In this document: positions 24,438 to 31,921 of the stretch, piece by piece
How positions within the stretch are numbered: the first letter of the stretch is position 1
Layout of the letters: the number at the start of each line of letters is the position of its first letter
DNA from: Anaerolineales bacterium
Lineage (GTDB): Bacteria > Chloroflexota > Anaerolineae > Anaerolineales > UBA6663
DNA: 39,459 nucleotides
Direction: 5' to 3'
Assembly: GCA_020850595.1 (NCBI GenBank)
Contig: JADZEK010000161.1
Span: forward strand, 1 to 39,459
Made by a program: the position numbers and the translations under genes
The notes under the pieces: generated by a model
What the model saw: only the letters and a program-made list of their open reading frames with translations
Told to the model about the DNA's origin: nothing
The model's database searches: none

Positions 24438-25289
24438 TCAGTTTTTATGACCGTTCGGTCCTTGTAAGGTTGCGTTGATGAACTCAGTCGCCCGCGTGTT
24501 CAGCAAGCCACGATAGCCCTGGAAGATCTCAGCGGCTTTGTCACCCGACCAATCCTCCGGCAACAGCGCTTGCGGCAGGTTCGGGTCTAGCCGGGGGAAC
24601 GGGCTGTATTCGTGCGTGATCCAGAAGCGCTGGCCGAAACACTCCGCCGGCGACGGCCCGTCGCCCCGCACCAGCGCCGCGGCGCACGTTTCATACTTGG
24701 GTTCCCAGCGGTGGATGAAGCGCGCATATTGCTGATTGAGGCCCTGCAAGTCCCAGCAGCGCCTGACAATGTCGCGATCGCCCCCGTTGACCAACCTCAG
24801 GTCCGAAAAGATCTGCACATTACTCTGCGCATCCAGGTCTTCGAGCAGCCGCTCGACCTCGGCCAGCCGGCTGCGCGGCGAAATCCAGGTCCCCGGCGCG
24901 AGCGGGCCATAGCCCAGCCAGGTCAGCCGCTTGCGCAGCGCGTTGCGCAGGCTGCGCTGCTGCTCGGAGAGCGAATAGACCGCCAGGTGCCACTGCCCGT
25001 CCCAATCGCGCCAGCGCGGCTCAAAAATGCGATGGCTGCCTTCTTCGGTGATGCGCTGCCCGCGGGCGGTGAGGGTATACAAGCTATGGCGGCCGGCGCG
25101 CTCTGGCTTGAGGAAACCCTTGCCGTGCATGCGCGATAGGGCCGAGCGGGCAGCGCGTTCGCTGACGCCCAGCACGTCCAGCATCTGCAGCAGACTGCTT
25201 GTCCAGACCGAGCCGCCCCGCGGGACAATGACATCGCCAAAGAGGATGAAGACGATGAATTGCGTGCGCAGGGCCGGCCGCTTCGACAT
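24438..25289 (-). CDS. paaX: PaaX-family transcriptional regulator
   Basis: A 283-aa PaaX-type regulator. An N-terminal winged helix (about 8-75; LRTQFIVFILFGDVI and SERAARSALSRMHGKGFL) is followed by a Cas2-like middle (about 90-170) and a C-terminal PaaX domain (about 180-270). Known members repress aromatic catabolic genes and are released by an aryl-acetyl-CoA, classically phenylacetyl-CoA. Here indoleacetyl-CoA or a later aryl-CoA is a fitting effector. The gene lies between the two catabolic gene blocks. Its promoter resembles that of the bamA-bzd operon closely, pointing to autoregulation and control of that operon. A 6-bp inverted repeat spans its stop codon (24435-24453). Start ATG 25289 gives the usual N-terminus; no clear Shine-Dalgarno precedes it. 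Confidence 0.9.
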   Translation of the reverse strand: MSKRPALRTQFIVFILFGDVIVPRGGSVWTSSLLQMLDVLGVSERAARSALSRMHGKGFLKPERAGRHSLYTLTARGQRITEEGSHRIFEPRWRDWDGQWHLAVYSLSEQQRSLRNALRKRLTWLGYGPLAPGTWISPRSRLAEVERLLEDLDAQSNVQIFSDLRLVNGGDRDIVRRCWDLQGLNQQYARFIHRWEPKYETCAAALVRGDGPSPAECFGQRFWITHEYSPFPRLDPNLPQALLPEDWSGDKAAEIFQGYRGLLNTRATEFINATLQGPNGHKN

Positions 25290-25313
25290 ATGTCAATTTT
25301 TACGCAAGTCGTC

Positions 25314-25369
25314 TTCAGAGTGAGATGTGTTGAGTTTAGCCTGAAACCCGGCGCTGTCAATATCGTGAT
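25314..25369 (-). promoter_or_regulatory. paaX promoter with putative PaaX operator
   Basis: On the minus strand: ATCACGAT (25362-25369), then TTGACA (25355-25360), a 16-bp spacer and TAAACT (25333-25338), then TCTCACTCTGAA (25314-25325). The same four elements with the same spacing up to the TCTCACT box occur before the bamA operon at 31465-31522. The conserved boxes flanking the promoter are candidate operator half-sites. Confidence 0.75.
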
Positions 25370-25374
25370 GGTCT

Positions 25375-25929
25375 TCACATGGGCGCGCCGGAGCTGTCAA
25401 GCCGTTCGATGGCCGCGCCTACCTCCGCCAGCTGCGCCTCGTCTAGCAGGTTGGCCGCCATCGGGAAGAGCACTTGCTCTTCTTTGGCAAAGTGCTGCTC
25501 TAGCAGGCGGAGGATATCCATCGCCGTGCCGGCCAGGCCGACGGCGCTGCCGCCCCTGGCCGCCAGTGACCGCAGTTGCGCCCCGCCGGCTTCGATGGCG
25601 GGATGTTCAACTTCATTCAGCTCGCGCAAGGTCTGGCGCAGCGCCTCGCCCTGGGCGTGCAGGTCCTGATGTTCGCGGCGCATGACGACGGTCGGCGTTC
25701 CGTCGGCGCCGAAGATGGCCTCCAGCGCTTGAAAGAGGGTTGCCTCCTCCTTGCGCGCATGCTGCTCCAACTGTGTTTCCATGAGCGCGCCGGCCCCGCG
25801 CAGCACGGGCAGGGCGGCCGGCAGCGCCGCCTCGCCGCGCAGCGCCAGATCGTCGGCCGCCGCGCGCAGCCCGCCGATGCCGGTCAGGATGGCGCGGTGT
25901 TCGTCGAGAAGGTATTGGATGGGGTCCAT
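25375..25929 (-). CDS. Hemerythrin-like HHE cation-binding protein
   Basis: A 184-aa all-helical protein with hemerythrin diiron motifs: DEHRAIL near residue 11, EQHARKEEATLF (HxxxE), REHQDLH and QHFAKEEQVLFP (HxxxE). Such proteins bind O2 or iron. The ATG at 25929 lies 46 bp inside the end of bzdQ, so the two are translationally linked. In an operon for an extremely oxygen-sensitive reductase it may scavenge O2 or supply iron, which is inference. An upstream-extended frame exists but runs inside bzdQ in another phase and is rejected. Confidence 0.82.
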   Translation of the reverse strand: MDPIQYLLDEHRAILTGIGGLRAAADDLALRGEAALPAALPVLRGAGALMETQLEQHARKEEATLFQALEAIFGADGTPTVVMRREHQDLHAQGEALRQTLRELNEVEHPAIEAGGAQLRSLAARGGSAVGLAGTAMDILRLLEQHFAKEEQVLFPMAANLLDEAQLAEVGAAIERLDSSGAPM

Positions 25930-26759
25930 GTGTGCGTTTCCGTTTCTGGCGTGACGTTGAGCTTGTTCCAGCGGTAGCGCGCCAAGAGCGCGGCGCCCAG
26001 GGCGGCCGTGAATTGCACCAGGTCGCCCGCCGGCAGGTTGACGCTCCCGCCCAGCTTTTCGCGGATCACCCGTACCATGGTCTCGAAGCGCAAGATTCCG
26101 CCGACCAGCGTGAACTCCGGCTCCATCTGCACGCGGCGCAGCAACTGCAGCGAGCGGTCTACCAACGAGACAATTGCCCCGTGCATGATATCGGCCGGCG
26201 AGCTGCCCTGCGATAGGTGGTTGATGACTTCCGACTCGGCGAAGACGGCGCACACGCCCGAGATGGGCACGACCGAATGCGAGGTGGCCGCCAGGGCGCC
26301 GATCTCCTCGGTGGCGAAGCCCATGTAGCGCGCGGTCTTTTCCAGGAAGGCGCCGGTGCCCGCCGCGCATTTGTCGTTCAGGCGGAAGGAGTGCACCTTG
26401 CCGCGCTCGTCCAACCGACTGGCCTTCATGGTCTGACCGCCGACGTCGAGGATGGTCTGGGTGCGGGGGAACAGGAAGCGCGCGCCGCGCGCGTTGGCGG
26501 TCAGGTCGGTCACGTTGACGTTGCGGAAGGGGACCTGAAAGCGCCCGTAGCCGGTCGTGGCCAGGTAGGCCAGGCCCGCCGGCTCCACGCCGGCCGGGGC
26601 GCAGGCCAAACCCAGGGCGCGCTCCGCCGCGTCGGCCAGCCGGAAACCCGTCTTCACCAGCCCCTGGCCCACAATCTGGTTGGCCTCGTCCAGGACGACG
26701 GCTTTGGTGTACGTTGAGCCGACATCAATGCCGGCCACGTGGATAGCGGCGAGCGTCAT
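25884..26759 (-). CDS. bzdQ: Benzoyl-CoA reductase-type ATPase/activator subunit (BzdQ-like)
   Basis: A 291-aa BcrAD/BadFG-type ASKHA ATPase. It has [19 protein letters not shown], and the two cysteines that share a 4Fe-4S cluster across the dimer: C131 in NDKCAAGTG and C170 in [13 protein letters not shown] 26759 overlaps the bzdP stop as ATGA. Its length matches the short Azoarcus-type subunit, not the roughly 435-aa BcrA of Thauera. With BzdP it would form the ATP-driven electron activator that passes low-potential electrons from ferredoxin to the BzdNO catalytic pair. The C-terminal 20 residues (Thr/Ser/Asn-rich) overlap the hemerythrin gene and look like an extension. A 2-hydroxyacyl-CoA dehydratase activator is the alternative; two different activator chains argue for the reductase. 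Confidence 0.85.
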   Translation of the reverse strand: MTLAAIHVAGIDVGSTYTKAVVLDEANQIVGQGLVKTGFRLADAAERALGLACAPAGVEPAGLAYLATTGYGRFQVPFRNVNVTDLTANARGARFLFPRTQTILDVGGQTMKASRLDERGKVHSFRLNDKCAAGTGAFLEKTARYMGFATEEIGALAATSHSVVPISGVCAVFAESEVINHLSQGSSPADIMHGAIVSLVDRSLQLLRRVQMEPEFTLVGGILRFETMVRVIREKLGGSVNLPAGDLVQFTAALGAALLARYRWNKLNVTPETETHTWTPSNTFSTNTAPS

Positions 26760-27568
26760 GCGGCACTCTCCCCGGCCGGAATCCGGCCGCTCACGATACG
26801 GTCCATGGCAAACAGCGCCGCGCCCAGCGCGCCCATGTAGTGGGCGTCTTCGCTGACGTTGACCGCGAAGCCCAGCAGGTGGTTGAGGGCGGTGACCATC
26901 CCGATGTTGCGGGTCACGCCGCCGGTGAAGGTCACTTCGGGGTCCACGCCCACGCGCCGCATCAGCCCCAGCGAGCGTGAGGCGATGGATTGGTGCACGC
27001 CCAGCAGGATCTCCTCGATCTTCTTGCCCTTGCCCAGCCAGGAGACGACCTCCGACTCGGCGAAGACCGTGCAGGTGGTGCTGATCTTCACCGCCTTCTC
27101 GGCGCGCAGCGCGGTGGAGCCGAGTTCTCCCAGGGGTATCTCCAGCGCGGCCGCGGCCGCCCCCAGGAACCGGCCCGTGCCGGCCGCGCATTTATCGTTC
27201 ATGCAAAAATCTAGCACTTCGCCGGCCGGGCTGACCCGGATGGCCTTGGTGTCCTGCCCGCCCATGTCCACAACGGTGTGCGTGCCGGGGAACATGTGCA
27301 CCGCGCCGCGGGCATGGCACGAGATTTCGGTGACCTGCGCATCGCCAAATGTCACCTTGTAGCGGCCATAGCCGGTGCCGATGACGTACTCAACTTCCTC
27401 TTCGCGGATATTGCCGGCGGTGAGCGCGGCCACATAGGCGTTTTCGGCCGCCACCACCACATTGGCGCCGGTGTCGTTCAGCGAGCGGCTGACGATCTCG
27501 CGCTGCTCGTTGATGATCACGGCTTTGGTTTGCGTCGAGCCGACATCTACGCCGGCAGAATAGGCCAT
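26756..27568 (-). CDS. bzdP: Benzoyl-CoA reductase-type ATPase/activator subunit (BzdP-like)
   Basis: A 270-aa ASKHA ATPase paralogous to the next gene. Features are [13 protein letters not shown] (6-18), [11 protein letters not shown]127 in NDKCAAGTG and C166 in [10 protein letters not shown], the same cluster-ligand numbering as the well-studied HgdC activator, then [16 protein letters not shown] precedes ATG 27568. Dehydratases use one homodimeric activator; class I benzoyl-CoA reductases use two different chains, as here (bzdP plus bzdQ). It couples ATP hydrolysis to electron transfer for ring reduction. Confidence 0.87.
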   Translation of the reverse strand: MAYSAGVDVGSTQTKAVIINEQREIVSRSLNDTGANVVVAAENAYVAALTAGNIREEEVEYVIGTGYGRYKVTFGDAQVTEISCHARGAVHMFPGTHTVVDMGGQDTKAIRVSPAGEVLDFCMNDKCAAGTGRFLGAAAAALEIPLGELGSTALRAEKAVKISTTCTVFAESEVVSWLGKGKKIEEILLGVHQSIASRSLGLMRRVGVDPEVTFTGGVTRNIGMVTALNHLLGFAVNVSEDAHYMGALGAALFAMDRIVSGRIPAGESAA

Positions 27569-27612
27569 GTGTCTCCTCCCGGGTCTGTAGGCAATGGCGG
27601 GCGCGGGCCGGT

Positions 27613-28914
27613 TCAGGCCGCCGCGCGGTCGGCCATCAACTTGCGCGTGGCCAGGCCTTCAAAGAACGCGTCAATGCGGTTTTTCAACTGCGCCTCCGAC
27701 ACCACGCGCTTGTCCATCATGTCCGACTCGATAAACAGGCTGCCGACATCGCAGGCTTGCAGCACGGCCCGGCGGTTGTCGGCCATCCCGGTGGAGGTGG
27801 TCCGGCACGACTTGATCGGGTGATAAACGATGCCGTCTATCTGGTAGGGTTCCACCATCTCCACCAGCCGCCGGTCCTGGAAGAACATGCTGTCCATGGC
27901 GTGGCGGACGCTGATCAGCACGCCTTCCGCCAGGCTTTCGAGCGGCCGGCGCAGGTCGTACTGGAAGCCCAGGTCGGTGCCGCCCGAGGCGAACCACAGG
28001 TAGGTGGAGCTGATGAAGGCCCCGCCGTGCTCGGTGAACATCTCGTTGAAGCGGCGGAAGATGGGGTAGCAGGGCGCGCCGACGAACACCAGCCGGTACT
28101 TCTCGGCGCTGACCGTCCCCAGGTGGTGGGCGGCCTTGAATTCCATCTCTTCCACCACGCGCGCGAAATAGTCCGCGCCTTGCGGCGTGCCGCGGAAGCC
28201 GTTGCTGACGCCCAGGTAAACGGCGCCGTCGGTCAGGGCGTTGAACGGGGCGGGGCAGCTCTGGTTAAGCTCCAGCACCCGCCGCCAGGCGCGGCTCATG
28301 TCGTTGGCATGGCCCATGACCTCGCGCAGCCGGTCAATATCGAACGGCCGGCCGGTGACCTGCTCGCACAGGGCAATCAGCTCTTTGAGCTGCGCGGCCA
28401 CATACTGCCGGTCATTCTCAAATTCGGCCTGGCCGGGCCAGGTCTGCCCGCCTGCCGCGCGCGTGCCGGGAACATCCAGGGTGAAGATCGGGATGTGATA
28501 CATCCGTTCCCAGATCTCGGCCCACTTGATGTAGGTGTTGCAGGCATTGGTGTAGACGGCCAGCGCCGGTTGGGGGATGCGGCCCATGGGGTGTTCGCCG
28601 CCGCGCAGCTGCATGGCGACATCAGCCTTCACGTAGCCGCAGATATCGGGCGAGTAGCCGTAGTCTTCGGCCGCGTTGAGGTACTCGGCCGCCACGCGCC
28701 GCACCGCCGTTTGTAGGGCGTTGATCTCGGGGAAGACTGTGTGCAGGTCAAAGACGCGCAGGATTTCGGCCAGGCTGCCCATGACAAACACGTAGGCCGA
28801 CTTTTCGCCGCGCGTGGGCGCCTCGGTTAGCTGCTGATACCAGCCGCGGAACAGTTCGGCGCCTTCCTTGGCGCCTCGCCCAACCAGGCCCTCGGCTCTC
28901 GGACTCTCGCTCAT
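27613..28914 (-). CDS. bzdO: Benzoyl-CoA reductase-type catalytic subunit (BzdO/BcrB-like)
   Basis: A 433-aa member of the 2-hydroxyglutaryl-CoA dehydratase D / BcrB family. Cysteines likely to ligate the 4Fe-4S cluster lie in [19 protein letters not shown] and [12 protein letters not shown]. Start ATG 28914 is chosen because AGGAG lies 6 nt upstream; a TTG at 28962 would give 449 aa but has no ribosome-binding site. With BzdN it forms the substrate-reducing part that adds two electrons to an aromatic acyl-CoA ring. Gene order N-O-P-Q matches Azoarcus. In this cluster the substrate is proposed to be 2-aminobenzoyl-CoA; benzoyl-CoA is also possible. Confidence 0.85.
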   Translation of the reverse strand: MSESPRAEGLVGRGAKEGAELFRGWYQQLTEAPTRGEKSAYVFVMGSLAEILRVFDLHTVFPEINALQTAVRRVAAEYLNAAEDYGYSPDICGYVKADVAMQLRGGEHPMGRIPQPALAVYTNACNTYIKWAEIWERMYHIPIFTLDVPGTRAAGGQTWPGQAEFENDRQYVAAQLKELIALCEQVTGRPFDIDRLREVMGHANDMSRAWRRVLELNQSCPAPFNALTDGAVYLGVSNGFRGTPQGADYFARVVEEMEFKAAHHLGTVSAEKYRLVFVGAPCYPIFRRFNEMFTEHGGAFISSTYLWFASGGTDLGFQYDLRRPLESLAEGVLISVRHAMDSMFFQDRRLVEMVEPYQIDGIVYHPIKSCRTTSTGMADNRRAVLQACDVGSLFIESDMMDKRVVSEAQLKNRIDAFFEGLATRKLMADRAAA

Positions 28915-28954
28915 AGGTTGCTCCTGCCGGGTTTGCCCAAGCGCGCCCGCCGGC

Positions 28955-30118
28955 TTACGCAAACAACAGATTCTCCACGAACGTTTCCAGCTGGATCTGT
29001 AGATGATCGAAGCTGGTCATGTTCTCCTCGAACTCGCTGACGAAGTACGGGATCTGGGCTTCGTCGAGCGCCTTGGAGTAGGCCACCTGCTCGTCCAGGC
29101 CTGGTTCGCACATCTTGGCCGCGGTAATGATGGCGGCGTTGGCCCGCGCGCCGCGCAGGCGCTGCAGCAGCATCGCCTCCTTGGGCTTGCGCAGGTCGTG
29201 CTGCACCGGGCTGTACGTTGAGTCATCCAGGTAGGCCCGCGCCAGGTTGAGCAGCGCGTCGCCTTCCAGCGGCACATCGTTTTGGATCCAGCGCAGCCCG
29301 ATCAGCAGGTCGTCATCTACCACGTAACAGAACTGGGCCACGGTGCGCAGCAGGTCGAGCGGGGGCTGTTCGCAAAAGCCGCCCTCGAATACCACCCGGA
29401 TGCGGTCTTGCGGCCGCGCCGGGCGCGCTTCAATGTGGGGCAAGACGGTTTGCAGCAGCGCGTTGTGCTCTTCGCGCGGGATCAGCCCGCCGACGGCCAT
29501 CAACACGTAGGCCTCGTCGGCCGACAGCAGCCAGGGTGTTTCGCGCTTGATGGCATACAGGCGGTGCAGCAGGCGGCGGTTGGTGTTGAACACGGCCAGC
29601 GAGGCCCGCAGGCCGGCCTCGGTTACCGGCCGCCCGGCCACCGTCTCAATCACGCGCCGCAGCCGATCGTATTCGCCGCGCAGGTATTCGGCCGCGTGGC
29701 CGGAGTTGGCGTTCTGGGGCAGGTACAGGATCTGGCACGGGTAGGACAAATTGCGGCCCCACACCGCCGCCAGGTTTCGCGCGGCGTCGCAGATGGGCGG
29801 GGCTACGAACATGTCGAGGACGACCCGCTGGCTGAGGGCCAGTTCTAGCGAGGTTTTCAGGATCGAGCACAGGTAAGACCCAAACCGGGCCTCGGCCTGG
29901 CGCGCCTCGATGGGCGCGCCGTGCACCTTGAAGGGCAACAGGCCGGCGGCGTGGGCGATCTCCTCCGGGAAATACACCTGGAAATGCCCCAGCACCTTGC
30001 CGCCCGCCTCGCGCCAGCGGCGCAGGGTGGGGAAGTCGGTGTCTTCGAGCAGTTCGCGGCACAGGTACAGCGCTTCGTCGAGCGACTCCGGCCACTTGTC
30101 AGCCAGGATATGCGTCAT
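28955..30118 (-). CDS. bzdN: Benzoyl-CoA reductase-type catalytic subunit (BzdN/BcrC-like)
   Basis: A 387-aa paralogue of the BzdO-like protein, the usual size of BzdN/BcrC. It has [15 protein letters not shown] near the N-terminus, and candidate cluster cysteines in [17 protein letters not shown] and [10 protein letters not shown]. Translation likely begins at ATG 30118, with AGAGG about 9 nt upstream. The gene lies 33 bp downstream of the BamA-like hydrolase and 40 bp before bzdO. The neighbouring ring-cleaving hydrolase and the two activators favour an aryl-CoA reductase over a hydroxyacyl-CoA dehydratase. Confidence 0.86.
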   Translation of the reverse strand: MTHILADKWPESLDEALYLCRELLEDTDFPTLRRWREAGGKVLGHFQVYFPEEIAHAAGLLPFKVHGAPIEARQAEARFGSYLCSILKTSLELALSQRVVLDMFVAPPICDAARNLAAVWGRNLSYPCQILYLPQNANSGHAAEYLRGEYDRLRRVIETVAGRPVTEAGLRASLAVFNTNRRLLHRLYAIKRETPWLLSADEAYVLMAVGGLIPREEHNALLQTVLPHIEARPARPQDRIRVVFEGGFCEQPPLDLLRTVAQFCYVVDDDLLIGLRWIQNDVPLEGDALLNLARAYLDDSTYSPVQHDLRKPKEAMLLQRLRGARANAAIITAAKMCEPGLDEQVAYSKALDEAQIPYFVSEFEENMTSFDHLQIQLETFVENLLFA

Positions 30119-30151
30119 AGGGCTGCCTCTTGGGGGATGCCGGGCTGGGCC

Positions 30152-31204
30152 TTACTGGCCGCTGCTGCCGTTCAGCGCCGCGCCGCACTGGCCGCAATAC
30201 GCGAAGGCTTGCGGAAGTTGCCGGGCGCCGCAGTTCGCGCAGGCGCGGACATACGGCCCCCACAGAAACTCCGGCGCTTGCCCGGCCGCCGTTTGTTCAC
30301 GCAGTTTTCGGTAAGCGGGCGGCCGCTTGTCCACAAAGGCGCCCATGCCTTCCAGCGGCTCGCGCGAGGCGAAGTGCACCGAGAGCCAGTCGCGCGCGTG
30401 GCCGGCGGTTTGGTGCCAGGCCAGGTCTTTCCAGAAATTCGTCTGCTGCTTGGTGTAGCGCGTGCACTCCGGGAACTTGTCAATCAATTCCTGGGCCAGC
30501 GCCTCGACGGCCGCGTCGAGGCGCGCTAGGTCGAGCGCATATCCGTCTTGCCGCTTCTGGGCCAGGCTGATTTCCTCCGGCCCAGCCTTCTCGATGAAGC
30601 TGCCGTGGCGGGTTACCGAGGGCACCACCTGGTTGACCAGGCCCCACTCCAGGGCCTGGTAAGGCGGGATTTTGCGATTGAGCATGAGCATCCAGCGCGC
30701 GCGCCGGTCGCCGACGAAGATCGGCAGCCACTGGGTCGCGCCGCCGGCCGCCACGCTGCCCACGCCGGTGCCCACCTGGCCCGCGTAGGCGTGTTCGGCC
30801 ATGACGGACAGATCGCAGGCCAGGTGGCTCTCATTGCCCCCGCCGACTGCCATGCCGTTGATGCGGGCGATGACGGGCTTGCCGCAGTTGAGGATGCTCT
30901 CGATGTAGGCCGTGAACAGCCCCATGTACTTCCAGTAGTCGTGGGGCGAGCGGGTGTAGGTGCTCTCGTACTCCTTGACATCGCCGCCGGTGCAGAAGGC
31001 CCGCTCGCCCGCGCCCGTGTAGACGATGACGGCCACTTCGTCGTCAAAGGCCGCCTGGCGGAAGGCAGTTGCCAGTTCCAGGAGTGTCTGGGCGGTGTAG
31101 GCGTTGTAGGCCTGCGGCCGGTTGAGCGTAATCCGCGCTACCCAGTCGCGCTTTTCGTAGAGGATGTCAGCGAATTGGGTCTGTTCTGGGATCAAACGGC
31201 TCAT
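30152..31204 (-). CDS. bamA: BamA/Oah-like 6-oxocyclohex-1-ene-1-carbonyl-CoA hydrolase with zinc ribbon
   Basis: A 350-aa crotonase-superfamily protein. RPQAYNAYTAQ, TGAGERAFCTGGDVKEYE, GMAVGGGNESHLACDLS and GAGATQW-like stretches follow the pattern of the ring-opening hydrolases BamA/Oah/BzdY, as does the mid-protein FPECTRYT. These hydrate 6-oxocyclohex-1-ene-1-carbonyl-CoA and cleave the ring to a C7 dicarboxyl-CoA. The C-terminus carries a CxxC-x11-CxxC zinc ribbon (C322, C325, C337, C340) that I do not expect in BamA. ATG 31204 has GAGGAG at good spacing; the longer TTG start is rejected. It is the first gene of the bzd operon. A plain enoyl-CoA hydratase is less likely given the long length and partner genes. 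Confidence 0.83.
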   Translation of the reverse strand: MSRLIPEQTQFADILYEKRDWVARITLNRPQAYNAYTAQTLLELATAFRQAAFDDEVAVIVYTGAGERAFCTGGDVKEYESTYTRSPHDYWKYMGLFTAYIESILNCGKPVIARINGMAVGGGNESHLACDLSVMAEHAYAGQVGTGVGSVAAGGATQWLPIFVGDRRARWMLMLNRKIPPYQALEWGLVNQVVPSVTRHGSFIEKAGPEEISLAQKRQDGYALDLARLDAAVEALAQELIDKFPECTRYTKQQTNFWKDLAWHQTAGHARDWLSVHFASREPLEGMGAFVDKRPPAYRKLREQTAAGQAPEFLWGPYVRACANCGARQLPQAFAYCGQCGAALNGSSGQ

Positions 31205-31271
31205 CAGGTCTCCTCTGCCGACCAATGTTTCTGCCTGCTATTGGAGTAATTAGATGGATATACTCCGAAAC

Positions 31272-31302
31272 AAAAGAGCCAGCCTATCAATCAGGCTGGC
31301 TC
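31272..31302 (-). terminator. Attenuator-like hairpin in the bamA leader
   Basis: A perfect 10-bp stem (31276-31285 with 31293-31302) and a 7-nt loop are followed on the minus strand by TTTTGTTT. It lies inside the untranslated leader of about 275 nt, 68 nt before the bamA start codon. As a terminator in this place it could stop transcription before the operon unless overridden. Confidence 0.65.
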
Positions 31303-31464
31303 GGCTCAGGCCATGCTGGCCCGCTGGCTGCGGGTCGCGGTTGGGTCTTGGGTTCATTCAAAGTCGGATCCCCGTTGGCAGGCGGGGCACACGAGCGGTG
31401 GTGCTCACCCGCGGCCGCGCGTCTCACTGCCCATTCCGATATATGTCACTAGCGCATCTATCCG
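31303..31464 (-). other. Long untranslated leader of the bamA-bzd operon
   Basis: Transcribed region between the promoter and the GAGCCAG hairpin. It is GC-rich with possible pairing around GGTGAGCACC. An ORF of 37 codons (ATG at 31357) runs through the hairpin to a TAA but has no ribosome-binding site. I see no known riboswitch consensus. Confidence 0.35.
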
Positions 31465-31522
31465 TTCAGAAAGTGAGACATTTGCAGTCTAGCATGAAAA
31501 CCATACCTGTCAACATCGTGAT
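31465..31522 (-). promoter_or_regulatory. bamA-bzd operon promoter with putative PaaX operator
   Basis: On the minus strand: ATCACGAT (31515-31522), TTGACA (31508-31513), a 16-bp spacer, TAGACT (31486-31491), then TCTCACTTTCTGAA (31465-31478). Distances between the first three elements, and from the -10 to the TCTCACT box (7 nt), are identical to those of the paaX promoter. Confidence 0.75.
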
Positions 31523-31921
31523 GTCGCGTACAAGCGGGGCTGGCTGGTGTCGCGTTGCCCCACGCGCCACAGGCCAGGGCAGATAGCCGCCACAGGAGAT
31601 CAAGCCTCAGGCCAACAGACCAGTGGGTCAGGCTTCCGGCCATGGCGGGTCGGCCAGGCGCTGCGCCACTGCGTCAAGCGGCGCGGCCTGCGCCAGGCTG
31701 ACGTCTCGCCTCCACCGTCTGTGCGCCACCTGAAAGTGGTGCGCGGGTGCGCTGAGTCGTCAGACAGGCTCGCTGCGCCGTGCGCGCCTACCAGACCTCA
31801 ACCAGCATCGTGCTCGGCCCAGGCGGCGCTGACTTGCGTGTGGGTCGCCCGCTCTGGGCCGGCGGCAGAGGTGTGCGCCGGTGTTCCCCCGTGGTAAGTT
31901 GGCGGCCCGGCCGGCGGGGTT
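31523..31921. other. Intergenic, no recognisable gene
   Basis: About 400 bp between the bamA promoter and the stop of the DinB-fusion gene. GC-rich. A plus-strand frame from 31780 continues into the antisense of the DinB gene and has no ribosome-binding site, so I treat it as chance. It may hold gene remnants; I could not identify any. Confidence 0.4.

Noticed and set aside
25884..30118. 2-Hydroxyacyl-CoA dehydratase (HgdABC/FldIBC type)
   Set aside because: Two different activator chains and an adjacent BamA-like hydrolase fit a class I aryl-CoA reductase better; dehydratases use one homodimeric activator.
31355..31470. Leader peptide for tryptophan attenuation before bamA
   Set aside because: The short ORF has no ribosome-binding site and no tryptophan codons.
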